Positions 16,722-24,784 of a DNA stretch of 38,596 bases are shown piece by piece. The position numbers were made by a program, and so were the translations under genes. The stretch comes from an uncultured Selenomonadales bacterium (lineage in GTDB: Bacteria; Bacillota; Negativicutes; Selenomonadales; Selenomonadaceae), in assembly GCA_937877545.1 (NCBI GenBank), contig CALFJE010000001.1, forward strand, positions 1-38,596, written 5' to 3'. Positions within the stretch are counted from its first letter, which is position 1, and every line of letters begins with the position of its first letter. The notes under the pieces were generated by a model that searched no databases, had not been told where the DNA came from, and worked only from the letters and a program-made list of their open reading frames with translations.

Positions 16722-17021
16722 TTGAGGAAGTACGAAGTCATCTTCATAATCCGTTCCATGGAGGAAGAGGCAACAGACGCCGTTATCGACAAGTTTGCCA
16801 AACTCATCGCGGCGAACGGCGGCACAATCACCAAGGAGGATCGTTGGGGCAAGCGTCGCCTCGCCTACGACATCAAAAAGGAATCCGAGGGCTTCTATGT
16901 GCTGTTCTACGTCTCTTGCGAACCCGCTTGCGTTGCCGAGTGCGACCGCGTCATGAAAATTACGGACGAGATTCTCAAGCACATGATCGTTCGTTCCGAC
17001 GAGAAAGAGGCTCAAGAATGA
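16722..17021 (+). CDS. rpsF: Ribosomal protein S6
   Basis: A 99-residue small-subunit protein that pairs with S18. It opens with RKYEVIFIIRSMEEEATDAVIDKF and has the typical WGKRRLAYDIKKESEGFYVLFY block. A TTG start lies behind GGGAGGTGTATCGAA. Its stop overlaps the ssb start (ATGA), coupling the two. Confidence 0.96.
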   Translation: MRKYEVIFIIRSMEEEATDAVIDKFAKLIAANGGTITKEDRWGKRRLAYDIKKESEGFYVLFYVSCEPACVAECDRVMKITDEILKHMIVRSDEKEAQE

Positions 17022-17467
17022 ACAAGGTTTTTCTTTCCGGCAACCTCACCCGCGACGCCGAGGTTCGCTACACGCAAACAGGCAAGGCGTTCGCCAGAAT
17101 GGGTATCGCGGTCAATCGCCCGTTCAGCAAGGAAAAAACCGTCGACTTTTTTAACCTGACGGCGTTTGGCAAGACTGCCGAGTTTTGCGGTCGCTACATG
17201 ACCAAGGGTGTTCGCGTGCTGGTCGAGGGCAGTATCCAAACCGATAACTACGAGAACAAGGACGGCGTCAAAGTCAATTCCGTCAGCATCGTGGTTGACA
17301 ACATCGAGTTTGCGGGAGCCAAACGTTCGGACGGCGGCGGCGGTAACGATTATTCCAAGCCCTCAAGTGACGGCGGCGGTTATTCCGAGCGTCGTGCGCC
17401 GGCTCCGTCGAATAAGAACGACGATTGGGGCGGCGAGCCCATTGACCCCGACGACACGCCGTTTTAA
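17018..17467 (+). CDS. ssb: Single-stranded DNA-binding protein
   Basis: A 149-residue SSB. The OB-fold runs from MNKVFLSGNLTRDAEVRYT to about residue 105 (GRYMTKGVRVLVEGSI, VVDNIEFAG). A glycine-rich linker (DGGGGNDY...DGGGYSERR) follows, ending in the acidic tip DPDDTPF that recruits replication and repair proteins. It sits between rpsF and rpsR as usual in Firmicutes. Confidence 0.96.
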   Translation: MNKVFLSGNLTRDAEVRYTQTGKAFARMGIAVNRPFSKEKTVDFFNLTAFGKTAEFCGRYMTKGVRVLVEGSIQTDNYENKDGVKVNSVSIVVDNIEFAGAKRSDGGGGNDYSKPSSDGGGYSERRAPAPSNKNDDWGGEPIDPDDTPF

Positions 17468-17486
17468 TTCCTAAGGAGGATTGAAG

Positions 17487-17717
17487 ATGCGCAGAGAAAG
17501 AGGTCGACGCCCGCGCAGGAAAGTCTGTGCGTTTTGCGTCGATAAAGTTGAAAAGATAGACTACAAAGACGCGGCTAAGCTCCGCCGCTTCACCACCGAG
17601 CGCGGAAAGATTCTGCCGCGCCGCATTTCGGGCAACTGCGCCAAGCATCAGCGTCAGGTGACTATCGCCATCAAACGCGCCCGCAACATCGCGCTCTTGC
17701 CGTTCACCGCAGACTGA
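17487..17717 (+). CDS. rpsR: Ribosomal protein S18
   Basis: A 76-residue basic protein with CAFC near the N-terminus, the DYKDAAKLRRFTTERGKILPRRISGNCAKHQR core and the ending AIKRARNIALLPF, all diagnostic of S18. The CxxC with a later cysteine resembles zinc-binding (C+) forms. ATG 17487 lies 7 bases after AAGGAGG; the in-frame TTG at 17481 is too close to it. Confidence 0.96.
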   Translation: MRRERGRRPRRKVCAFCVDKVEKIDYKDAAKLRRFTTERGKILPRRISGNCAKHQRQVTIAIKRARNIALLPFTAD

Positions 17718-17735
17718 ACTGCTTAAGCAAATCAA

Positions 17736-17767
17736 AAATCCCCTGTCGCAATTCGGACGGGGGATTT
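17736..17767. terminator. Terminator between rpsR and the alpha/beta hydrolase gene
   Basis: Stem AAATCCCC (17736-17743) / GGGGATTT (17760-17767). Read on the minus strand it is followed by TTTTTGATTT, good for ending the hydrolase transcript. On the plus strand the T-run is poor but the position after rpsR fits. Confidence 0.7.
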
Positions 17768-17782
17768 AACTTTGTGCGAAGC

Positions 17783-18925
17783 TTACTTGAGATTGTCCTT
17801 AAAAAATTTGTTCAGCCTGTCGAACGGGATTTTGTCAATTTGGTCGTAAAGGTCAGTGTGCGTCGCGCCCTTGACCACAACAATTTCCTTCGGCGACTTC
17901 GCTTGAGCATAGAGGTTATCGGAATGATATTTCGAGTGCACCTTGTCGCCCGTGATAAGCATAATAGGACGCGGGCTAAGCTCCTCAATGTGAACGTCAA
18001 ACGGGAAATTGAAAAAGCCATAGGGCGTCGTCGAAGACCAAATTGCATTTGAATTTATCGAGCGCGGGTGAAAGGCACGCTTGCAGTAGTAGTTGAAAAA
18101 TTCCGTGGTGACAGAATCGGCATTAGCGGGCAATTTTTCTGGGAAAAGTTTTCCGTCAGCGTGAACAGCCTCGCCGTTGACAACGGGCACCTCGTGATAG
18201 CCGGGCAAAGTCGTACCGCGCTCAGCCTCAGCCCAACGCATATCCGCCAGATATTTTTTGACCGTCTCGCGTTGCGCGGGCGTGTAGTAGTCGCCCTGAT
18301 AATGGTTGCGAATGCTGTCGACCATGTCATACATAGCCGAAACCGCAACCGCCTTGATTCGCACGTCGTTAATCGCGGCAGTGACCGCCGGACCGCTCAA
18401 GCCGCAAATGCCCATCGCGCCGAGCCGCTCCCTGTCGACGTAAGCCAAACTGCCGACGAAGTCAATCGCCGCGCTGAAATCCTCCGTAAAAATATCGGGC
18501 GAACCGACATTGCGAACGTTGCCGCCGCTTTCGCCCGTAAACGACGGATCAAACGCCACAGCCACGAAGCCCGCCTTGGCAAACTCCTGCGCGTACAAGC
18601 CAGAATGTTGCTCCTTAACCGCGCCGAACGCGCCGCTGACTACTATTGCCGCGTATTTGTTATTCGGGTTGAAATTCTTCGGCAAGTAGAGATGCCCCGC
18701 CACGTCGATACCGTAACGGTTGCGGAAGGTCACGAACTTGGTTTGAATGGACTTGTCGACCTTGAAAACCCGCGTGTCGTTCGTGAGGTCTTTAATCGAG
18801 CAGTTTACCATTGTCGTCGTGGCTGCGGAATTCGTCGGAGCCGCCGATACGTCGCCAAAAGTACCCATTGAAATCACTCCCGCAAGCAGAGCCGCCATTA
18901 TCGCGGACTTTTTAGGTTTAAACAT
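17783..18925 (-). CDS. Exported alpha/beta hydrolase (YcjY-like)
   Basis: A 380-residue protein with an N-terminal signal peptide (positive start MFKPKKSAIM, hydrophobic run, cleavage near VSAAP). The fold starts with VTFRNRYGIDVAGHLYLP and IVVSGAFGAVKEQ. The nucleophile elbow reads GICGLSG, suggesting a cysteine nucleophile as in dienelactone-hydrolase-like enzymes; the acid is probably D in LITGDKV and the histidine is in GATHTDLYD. The substrate is unknown. The ATG follows AAAGGAG. It is divergent from the LysR gene, which may control it. It overlaps no neighbour. Confidence 0.8.
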   Translation of the reverse strand: MFKPKKSAIMAALLAGVISMGTFGDVSAAPTNSAATTTMVNCSIKDLTNDTRVFKVDKSIQTKFVTFRNRYGIDVAGHLYLPKNFNPNNKYAAIVVSGAFGAVKEQHSGLYAQEFAKAGFVAVAFDPSFTGESGGNVRNVGSPDIFTEDFSAAIDFVGSLAYVDRERLGAMGICGLSGPAVTAAINDVRIKAVAVSAMYDMVDSIRNHYQGDYYTPAQRETVKKYLADMRWAEAERGTTLPGYHEVPVVNGEAVHADGKLFPEKLPANADSVTTEFFNYYCKRAFHPRSINSNAIWSSTTPYGFFNFPFDVHIEELSPRPIMLITGDKVHSKYHSDNLYAQAKSPKEIVVVKGATHTDLYDQIDKIPFDRLNKFFKDNLK

Positions 18926-18956
18926 GTTGCCGCACTCCTTTACTTGTTGTTGAGCC

Positions 18957-18968
18957 GATTATATAATC
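18957..18968. promoter_or_regulatory. Symmetric -10 region between hydrolase and lysR genes
   Basis: A perfect 12-base palindrome GATTATATAATC that holds a TATAAT on both strands. For lysR a weak -35 TTTACT (18939-18944) is 17 bases from TATAAT (18962-18967). The shared site could couple the two divergent genes. No strong -35 is seen for the hydrolase side. Confidence 0.45.
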
Positions 18969-19022
18969 GCCGCGCCGATAAGTACATTGCCGAAAATTTA
19001 TCGCCGTGATTAAGGAGGATTT

Positions 19023-19883
19023 ATGGAACTCAGGACGCTGAAATATTTCGTGGCGGTGGCGCGGGAGGAAAGCCTCACTCGTGCCGCCGTGAAAATCCCG
19101 ATAACTCAACCGGCTCTGTCGCGGGCAATCCAATCATTGGAGGAGGAACTTGGGCAAAAACTCTTCACACGCGAAAAATATTCCTTCAAGCTCACGACGG
19201 CGGGCTTTAAGCTGTTGCGGCGGGCGGAGGATATTTTAAAGCTTGTGCACGACACGAAACTCGAATTCGCGGCGGAGGAGGTTAGCGGCGACGTTTACAT
19301 AGGTTGTGCCGAATCTCAAGCGATAAAGCATTTGGCGCGGGCGATTAAAAATGTTCGCGACCGCTATCCGAATATCCGATTCAATCTTTACAGCGGCAAC
19401 TTTGAGGACACGTACTTTCGGCTGGACAAGGGCTTGTTGGATTTTCATGTCACGTTGCAGAGCGTTGACGCGCTGAAATACAATTCACTGACCTTTCCGT
19501 CTGTCGATTTGTGGGGCGTGATTTTGCGGCGCGACGATCCGCTTGCCGATAAAAAATCGTTCACGGCGGAGGATTTACGGAGCTTGCCGCTGATATTATC
19601 GCGGGAGGCGTTGCGCGAGGAATATCCTCAATGGTTCGGCGCGACTTTGGAGAAATTTCACGTCGTCGCCACGTTCAATTTGGTTTACAATGCGGCTGTG
19701 CTTGCCCGCGAGGGCGTGGGCTATGTCGTATCAATCGACAATCTCATCAATGACGCGGAGCTTTGTTTCCGACCGTTGGAGCCGGCTTTGAAGTCGGAAC
19801 TGCGTTTCATTTGGCGGAAAGACCGACCGTTGACGCCGCAAGCGCAAGTCCTCCTCGACGCGCTTAAGGGGTTGCACTCATGA
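19023..19883 (+). CDS. LysR-family transcription regulator
   Basis: A 286-residue regulator. The N-terminal winged helix-turn-helix (MELRTLKYFVAVAREESLTRAA...ITQPALSRAIQSLEEELGQKLFTR, residues 1-60) is typical. The rest is a two-lobed effector domain with VYIGCAESQAI at its start and ILSREALREE later. The ATG follows AAGGAGG. It is divergent from the exported hydrolase, a common arrangement for a LysR target. It overlaps the PilO-like gene by four bases. Confidence 0.93.
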   Translation: MELRTLKYFVAVAREESLTRAAVKIPITQPALSRAIQSLEEELGQKLFTREKYSFKLTTAGFKLLRRAEDILKLVHDTKLEFAAEEVSGDVYIGCAESQAIKHLARAIKNVRDRYPNIRFNLYSGNFEDTYFRLDKGLLDFHVTLQSVDALKYNSLTFPSVDLWGVILRRDDPLADKKSFTAEDLRSLPLILSREALREEYPQWFGATLEKFHVVATFNLVYNAAVLAREGVGYVVSIDNLINDAELCFRPLEPALKSELRFIWRKDRPLTPQAQVLLDALKGLHS

Positions 19884-20422
19884 ACGAAAAATTTTATTTG
19901 CCCGCGACGCTTGTGCTTTGCTTACTTATAATCGTCGGCTGGTACCAATTCATTTACGAACCTGCGCGGCGGGAGATTGTAAGCATGGAGCTTGAGACGC
20001 GGCGACTGCGCGAGGTCGAGCGGGAAATTGCGGAGCTTAAAGCGCGACACGGCGATTTGGAGGCATTTGCGGAGCTGAAGGCGCAACAGCTTGACGAGGC
20101 GCGAATATATTTGCCGACGGCTCCCGCGCAGGACGAATTCCTCAACGATTTGTATCGTGCGGCGGAGGCTACAGATGTGCGAATCTTATCGGTGCGTGCG
20201 GACGAGGTAAAATCCAAAGGCGAACTGCAATCGCAAGCGGTGAGCGTCCGCGTTGAGGCGAATTATATCCCGTTGCTGAACTTCATACGATTGATTTTGG
20301 ACGGAGAACGCTTAGCGAGCCTGGAGGGAGTGTCGATAGAGCGGACGGATACGCGGCTTTTGAATTGCGAGCTGAGCTTTAAAATCTATGCCGCGCCCGA
20401 TAAGTCGCAAGCTGAACGTTGA
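19880..20422 (+). CDS. PilO-like single-span membrane protein
   Basis: A 180-residue protein with one N-terminal membrane helix (residues about 7-24), a coiled-coil stretch (about 30-75, rich in E/R/L: RRLREVEREIAELKARHG) and a small alpha/beta domain (NDLYRAAEATDVRILSVRADEV ... YIPLLNFIRLILD). This plan is that of PilO, an inner-membrane alignment-complex protein of type IV pili and type II secretion. No PilM, PilN or PilQ is seen. Its start overlaps lysR, so it is translated with the regulator. Its function outside a pilus locus is not known. Confidence 0.6.
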   Translation: MNEKFYLPATLVLCLLIIVGWYQFIYEPARREIVSMELETRRLREVEREIAELKARHGDLEAFAELKAQQLDEARIYLPTAPAQDEFLNDLYRAAEATDVRILSVRADEVKSKGELQSQAVSVRVEANYIPLLNFIRLILDGERLASLEGVSIERTDTRLLNCELSFKIYAAPDKSQAER

Positions 20423-20443
20423 TTGCCGTGCTGTCTGCCAAAC

Positions 20444-20472
20444 TTTACAAACACTGCCGCCTCTGATAAACT
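20444..20472 (+). promoter_or_regulatory. Possible promoter for the small membrane protein gene
   Basis: TTTACA (20444-20449), 17-base spacer, TAAACT (20467-20472), about 30 bases before the ATG. Moderate match. Confidence 0.4.
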
Positions 20473-20501
20473 CAAATAAATTTTTCCAAAGGAGAATCGT
20501 C

Positions 20502-20843
20502 ATGGCGCGACAGTCCAAAAAAATCGCAAAGAGAATTCAGCCCAAAAAAAAAGTTGAGCAGGAAAATAAACCGCCCGTCAAAGAAAAGGTCGGCAAAGAT
20601 TATCTGCTGATCGGTGTCCTCGCGCTGACAATCGTCTTTCTAATCGTCGGCTGGACAAACTTCACCGCCTACAATCGCGCACTGTACCTCGCGCTGTTGG
20701 TATCACTCGGAACGACCTATGCCCGCCGTCATTACAACTTCAACGAGACGCAAGACTTGTGGCTCGAACGCGCCGGCGTTGTGGCAATGGGCGCGGCTAT
20801 CGTGTTGTTCGCGTTCGTCGTCTATCAGCAGTACTTTGCTTAA
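20502..20843 (+). CDS. Small membrane protein with basic N-terminus, unknown
   Basis: A 113-residue protein: about 45 lysine/glutamine-rich residues (ARQSKKIAKRIQPKKK...), then three hydrophobic segments (YLLIGVLALTIVFLIVGW; ALYLALLVSLG; AGVVAMGAAIVLFAFVVY). I do not recognise the family. The ATG follows AAAGGAG; a longer frame to 20388 overlaps the PilO-like gene and has no ribosome site. A terminator follows directly, so this may be a single-gene transcript. Confidence 0.75.
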   Translation: MARQSKKIAKRIQPKKKVEQENKPPVKEKVGKDYLLIGVLALTIVFLIVGWTNFTAYNRALYLALLVSLGTTYARRHYNFNETQDLWLERAGVVAMGAAIVLFAFVVYQQYFA

Positions 20844-20850
20844 AGAATTT

Positions 20851-20874
20851 TCCCGCCTCGGCGGGATTTTTTTT
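20851..20874 (+). terminator. Intrinsic terminator
   Basis: Stem TCCCGC (20851-20856) / GCGGGA (20861-20866), loop CTCG, then eight T. It separates the small membrane protein gene from the next operon. Confidence 0.85.
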
Positions 20875-20942
20875 CGCTGTCTATTACATTGCCCGAAGTC
20901 GATTTGGTAAAATGGCTAAAAACTTTAATGGAGGCAAGATTC

Positions 20943-22040
20943 ATGGGCGCAAGACGCAAGGCAATTCGGGCAGGGATTTTATTTATCGCGCTGTTGGTGA
21001 TAAGCGGCGTGGTGCTGATGTATCGCGGCAACGACGCGGTCTTTTTGGCGACGCAAAAGAAAGACGGCATCCTCACCGCCGAACAGATAAAGCTGTCGTT
21101 CGATTCGGTGGGCGGGCGATTGATTAACGAGGCAGTCCGCGAGGGGCAGGAAGTCAAGGCGGGACAAGTCGTCATGGAACTCGACCCGACCGATACCAAC
21201 TTGGCGATAGAAAAACTCAACGCGCAAATCGCTCAGCTCGACGCGCAGATTCAATCGACAACGGGCACGCTAAACACAAGCTTATTCCGCGTCACGAACG
21301 ACGAGCAACAATCCTTCCGCCAAATCGACAGCCAACGCGGTGCGGTCACGGCGGCTAAGGCTACCCTCGCCAACGCGGAACTGGATTATCGGCGCAAGGC
21401 TGAACTCTTCAAGGAGGGCGCGATTGCCAAAGCTCAGCTCGACGATTCGACAATGGCATTGCGCGTGGCTAAGGCAAACCTCGACACGCAACAGCAACTC
21501 CTCGACCGATTGCTCGCGGGCGTGGCGGATACGGGAATGACGGATTCATTGCGCTTGCCGACGATTCAGCAGGAACGCGCCTCGGCGGAAAATATCCAAA
21601 ACGACATCGCCGCGCTCACTCAACAGAAAAAAATGCTTGAAGTCCAACTTAAGGAGCTGGAAGTAGCCAAATCGCGCTTGACGCTCCGTGCGCCCGAAGA
21701 CGGCAAAATCTTATCTATCCTCCAAAAGCAGGGCGAAATGATTTCCCCGAATTCGCCCGTGATTTTATTGGAGTCGCGGCGCGTCTACTATGACATTTAT
21801 TTATCGGAGGAGCAGGCGGTCAATCTGCGCGAGGGCGACGAAATACTTTGCCGCACCGTGGCGGGCGATAAGCAAATTCGCGGGACAATACGGCTCCTCA
21901 CGCAGGCACCGGGTTTCGCAGATTTGAAGCAGTCGCGGGAAAAGGGGCAGGCGGATTTATCGGCGTTCCAAGTGCGCATCTACGTCGACGAACCCGAAAA
22001 TGTTTTGGCGGGTCAAACCGTCACAGTCGATTTGGATTGA
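20943..22040 (+). CDS. HlyD/EmrA-type membrane-fusion protein
   Basis: A 365-residue periplasmic adaptor anchored by an N-terminal helix (about 9-28). The two halves of a lipoyl-like domain (LSFDSVGGRLINEAVREGQEVKAGQVVMELD; LTLRAPEDGKILSILQKQGEMISP, broken here by the hairpin) flank a long coiled coil from about residue 85 to 245. A beta-barrel domain follows and ends in VFAGQTVTVDLD-like sequence. The ATG at 20943 lies 8 bases after GGAGG. It is 13 bases before an ABC-2 permease gene, as in the E. coli YhiI/YhhJ pair, but no exporter ATPase gene is present. Confidence 0.88.
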   Translation: MGARRKAIRAGILFIALLVISGVVLMYRGNDAVFLATQKKDGILTAEQIKLSFDSVGGRLINEAVREGQEVKAGQVVMELDPTDTNLAIEKLNAQIAQLDAQIQSTTGTLNTSLFRVTNDEQQSFRQIDSQRGAVTAAKATLANAELDYRRKAELFKEGAIAKAQLDDSTMALRVAKANLDTQQQLLDRLLAGVADTGMTDSLRLPTIQQERASAENIQNDIAALTQQKKMLEVQLKELEVAKSRLTLRAPEDGKILSILQKQGEMISPNSPVILLESRRVYYDIYLSEEQAVNLREGDEILCRTVAGDKQIRGTIRLLTQAPGFADLKQSREKGQADLSAFQVRIYVDEPENVLAGQTVTVDLD

Positions 22041-22053
22041 CGGGGGCGATTGA

Positions 22054-23700
22054 ATGGGATTTATCAATTCGCTCAAGGACGAAACGAAATTTTTATTCAG
22101 CGGCAAGGGCATGCCCTACGAAAAAGTTTGCCTGACCGTCGCAATGATTATCGGCGTGTTTTTGAGCGTCCTGCTCGCCGGCAATTTCGCCAAGGACGCG
22201 CCCGTTATCGTCATCGACCTCGACAATTCCCGCTACAGCCGCGAACTTATCACGCAAATCGATTCGTCGGAGTACATGAACGTCAAGGCTGTCCTCAACG
22301 TGCCCGCCAAGCCCGAAGAGCTTTTCTATCGCGACGAGGCTGACGCCGTAATTTATCTGCCCGACGGTCTGGAAAAAAATTTTTATAACGGTGACGCCTC
22401 GCCCGTCGGCATTTTCTACGACAACAGCAACACCGCGCAGACTGCCGACATCAAAGCCGCCATGAACGAACTCCTCGCGATTAACAACGCCATGCGCGGC
22501 AACTCGGCGGGCGGCTTGACCCTTAACGCTCGCAACCTGTTCAATCCCGCCGGCTCGACCTCGAACACGCAAACTCAAGGCTTCCTGTTTTTCTTCGGCT
22601 CGATGTTCTTCGTCTTCGCGACTATCGGCATGGTGCCGCGCCTGCGCCTGACCAAACAGCTCGACAAAATCTTAATCGACGGGACGCCCTGGGATTTAAT
22701 CGGGCGCATTATCCCCTACTCGGCGTGCATGGTCGTATCGTTCTTTTTCGGGCTGGCGATTCTGCGCGTATGGGGCGATTTGGTCTTCAGCGGGCGCGTC
22801 GCAGATTTTTTGCTGATTCAAGTCGTCTACGCGCTTATGCTCGGCATGATGAGCGTAACAATCGGTTGGACGGCGGCGAATCCGGGCATAGCCTCCAGCC
22901 GCATGATTCTGTTTATCCCCGGCGGATTTATCCTCGGCGGCGTGACGAGTCCGCTGTCGCACCTGTCGCCGTGGGTCGTTACGGCGTCGCACATTTTCCC
23001 GCTTACATGGGAATTCCACTTCACGCGAGACATAATCCAGCGCGGCGCGTCTTTATCGGCGATAAGCTCGGAGATTGGCGCATTTTTAATTTACGTGGCG
23101 ATTGTCGCGATACTGCTGAGCTTGCGCTTCCACGCCAAACGCAACGACCTAATCAAGGCGCGGCAGGAAGAATCACTTCAAGGCGTGCGATTGCCCGACG
23201 AGCAAGCCGAGGTTTCGGTCAAAAATATCCTCGTTCCGACGGACGGTTCGGGGCAAGCGTTCAAGGCTCTGTTGCAGGCGATAAACATTGCCGAGGCGTG
23301 GGGCGCACGGATAACTTTGCTGATGATTGTCAAGATTGAAGACGACATCGCGGCTTTTGAGCAGGTGAGTTTGGGCGGCTACATACCCTCCGAGCTGAAT
23401 GCCGCCGCCTACGAATTTTTAACGGGTTTGCGCCAAGTCATTCCGAGCGAGATTGAAGTTAAGATTCGCGTTGAGGTCGGCGAGCCGGCGGAGGAGATTG
23501 TCAACGTTGCCGCGCAGGGCGATTTTGATTTGGTCGTCATGGGCACGCGGGGCTTCGGCGGCTTCAACGAGGAGGCTCAAGGCTCCGTCGCCAAATACGT
23601 TGCGGATAATTGCGGCAAGCCCGTCATTTTCGCCAAGGGTATGCCCGCCGATTGGGACGAGGAGGGCAACGTTATCGGCGGCGACTACTTGAAACGCTAA
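22054..23700 (+). CDS. ABC-2 permease fused to a UspA domain
   Basis: A 548-residue fusion. Residues 1 to about 370 form an ABC-2 (YhhJ/YbhR-like) exporter permease: one N-terminal helix, an extracytoplasmic domain of about 125 residues, and about five C-terminal helices (FLFFFGSMFFVFATIGMVP, MLGMMSVTIGWTA, MILFIPGGFILGGV). Residues about 388-540 are a universal stress protein domain starting NILVPTDGSGQAF and keeping the ATP-binding pattern G-x2-G-x9-G-S (GTRGFGGFNEEAQGS, near 496-510). The UspA part would lie in the cytoplasm. It may sense ATP or stress and control the exporter. The ABC ATPase must come from elsewhere. Confidence 0.85.
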   Translation: MGFINSLKDETKFLFSGKGMPYEKVCLTVAMIIGVFLSVLLAGNFAKDAPVIVIDLDNSRYSRELITQIDSSEYMNVKAVLNVPAKPEELFYRDEADAVIYLPDGLEKNFYNGDASPVGIFYDNSNTAQTADIKAAMNELLAINNAMRGNSAGGLTLNARNLFNPAGSTSNTQTQGFLFFFGSMFFVFATIGMVPRLRLTKQLDKILIDGTPWDLIGRIIPYSACMVVSFFFGLAILRVWGDLVFSGRVADFLLIQVVYALMLGMMSVTIGWTAANPGIASSRMILFIPGGFILGGVTSPLSHLSPWVVTASHIFPLTWEFHFTRDIIQRGASLSAISSEIGAFLIYVAIVAILLSLRFHAKRNDLIKARQEESLQGVRLPDEQAEVSVKNILVPTDGSGQAFKALLQAINIAEAWGARITLLMIVKIEDDIAAFEQVSLGGYIPSELNAAAYEFLTGLRQVIPSEIEVKIRVEVGEPAEEIVNVAAQGDFDLVVMGTRGFGGFNEEAQGSVAKYVADNCGKPVIFAKGMPADWDEEGNVIGGDYLKR

Positions 23701-23754
23701 GGCAGGAAAATTGCGCCCCTTGACAGAAATTAGCGGCAAGGGAGGCGACAGCTT

Positions 23755-24780
23755 ATGGCGGGCAACAGAAACCTGAATTCGGCGGCTAAGGCTAAAAAAG
23801 ATAAATTCTACACGCAACTGGACGACATTGCCGAGGAGGTTCGTCACTATAAGGAATTCTTCAAGGGCAAGAGCGTTCTTTGCAACTGCGACGACCCCTT
23901 TGAATCAAATTTCTTCCAATACTTCGCGCTGATGTTCAATGCTTTGGAGCTTAAGCGGTTGGTCACGACAAGCTACGCCGATTCGCCCATTGCCGGCAAG
24001 GAGATTAGCCTCTTCCCCGACGGCAAGACCGCCTACATGACGGAGGTAACGGAATTGCGCGATTGGAACGGCGACGGGCGCGAAGACCTCCTCGACGTGA
24101 AATTTGCCATCGAACACGGCATTTATAAGACGACGCCCCTCGAAGGCGACGAAAAATATTGCGCGGGCGACTTCCGCTCCAAAGAGTTAATCGCCCTCCT
24201 CGAACAGGCTGACGTTGTTGTCACCAATCCGCCGTTCAGCGTCTTTCGCGAATACGTTGCGCAACTCCTCGACGCCGGCAAAAAATTTCTCATTATCGGC
24301 AACAAGAACGCGCTCACCTACAAGGAAATCTTCCCGTTCATCAAAGACAATAAAATCTGGACGGGCTTCACGTCTTGGTCGGGCGGTATGTGGTTCATTT
24401 CAGACCACGAAGATTATTACGACGAAATTCGCGACGGCGTGCTTATGAAAAACGTCCCGTCGATTTGGTACACGAACATCGAGACGCCAAAGCGTTATTG
24501 GGACATTCCGCTTTACAAAAAGTATTCGCCCGAAGAATATCCGCGCTATGACAACTACGACGCGATTGAAGTTTCCAAGACCGCCGAGATACCCGAAGAC
24601 TACTTTGGCGTGATGGGCGTCCCGATTACTTTCCTTGACAAGTACAACCCCAAGCAATTTGAACTGTTGGGTTGCACGTACACTTACGGCGATTGCGGCA
24701 TTCACGTGGCGGGCACAGATTGGAACGCATATCTTAACGGCAAAAGAATGTTCAAGCGGCTGTTTATACGGCGGAGGTGA
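23755..24780 (+). CDS. Adenine-specific DNA methyltransferase, EcoRI-methylase family
   Basis: A 341-residue methylase. VVVTNPPFSVFREY (near 156-169) is the N6-adenine catalytic NPPF motif and its flank. KDKFYTQLDDIAEE at the start, LCNCDDPFESNFFQYFALMF and GGMWF later match the M.EcoRI family. It would transfer methyl from S-adenosylmethionine to adenine in DNA. No restriction enzyme gene is adjacent, so it is an orphan; target site unknown. The ATG follows AAGGGAGG. It lies 54 bases after the ABC-2/UspA gene and 4 before the phosphatase gene. It could serve regulation or protection from restriction. Confidence 0.85.
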   Translation: MAGNRNLNSAAKAKKDKFYTQLDDIAEEVRHYKEFFKGKSVLCNCDDPFESNFFQYFALMFNALELKRLVTTSYADSPIAGKEISLFPDGKTAYMTEVTELRDWNGDGREDLLDVKFAIEHGIYKTTPLEGDEKYCAGDFRSKELIALLEQADVVVTNPPFSVFREYVAQLLDAGKKFLIIGNKNALTYKEIFPFIKDNKIWTGFTSWSGGMWFISDHEDYYDEIRDGVLMKNVPSIWYTNIETPKRYWDIPLYKKYSPEEYPRYDNYDAIEVSKTAEIPEDYFGVMGVPITFLDKYNPKQFELLGCTYTYGDCGIHVAGTDWNAYLNGKRMFKRLFIRRR

Positions 24781-24784
24781 TGTG

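Noticed and set aside
20884..20913. Promoter TTACAT-N18-TAAAAT for the hlyD operon
   Set aside because: Both the -35 match and the spacing are poor; a promoter must be near, but this one cannot be supported.
23715..23726. Perfect TTGACA before the methylase gene as a promoter
   Set aside because: No acceptable -10 box at 16-18 bases; the place is filled by GGCAAGGGAGG, the ribosome site.
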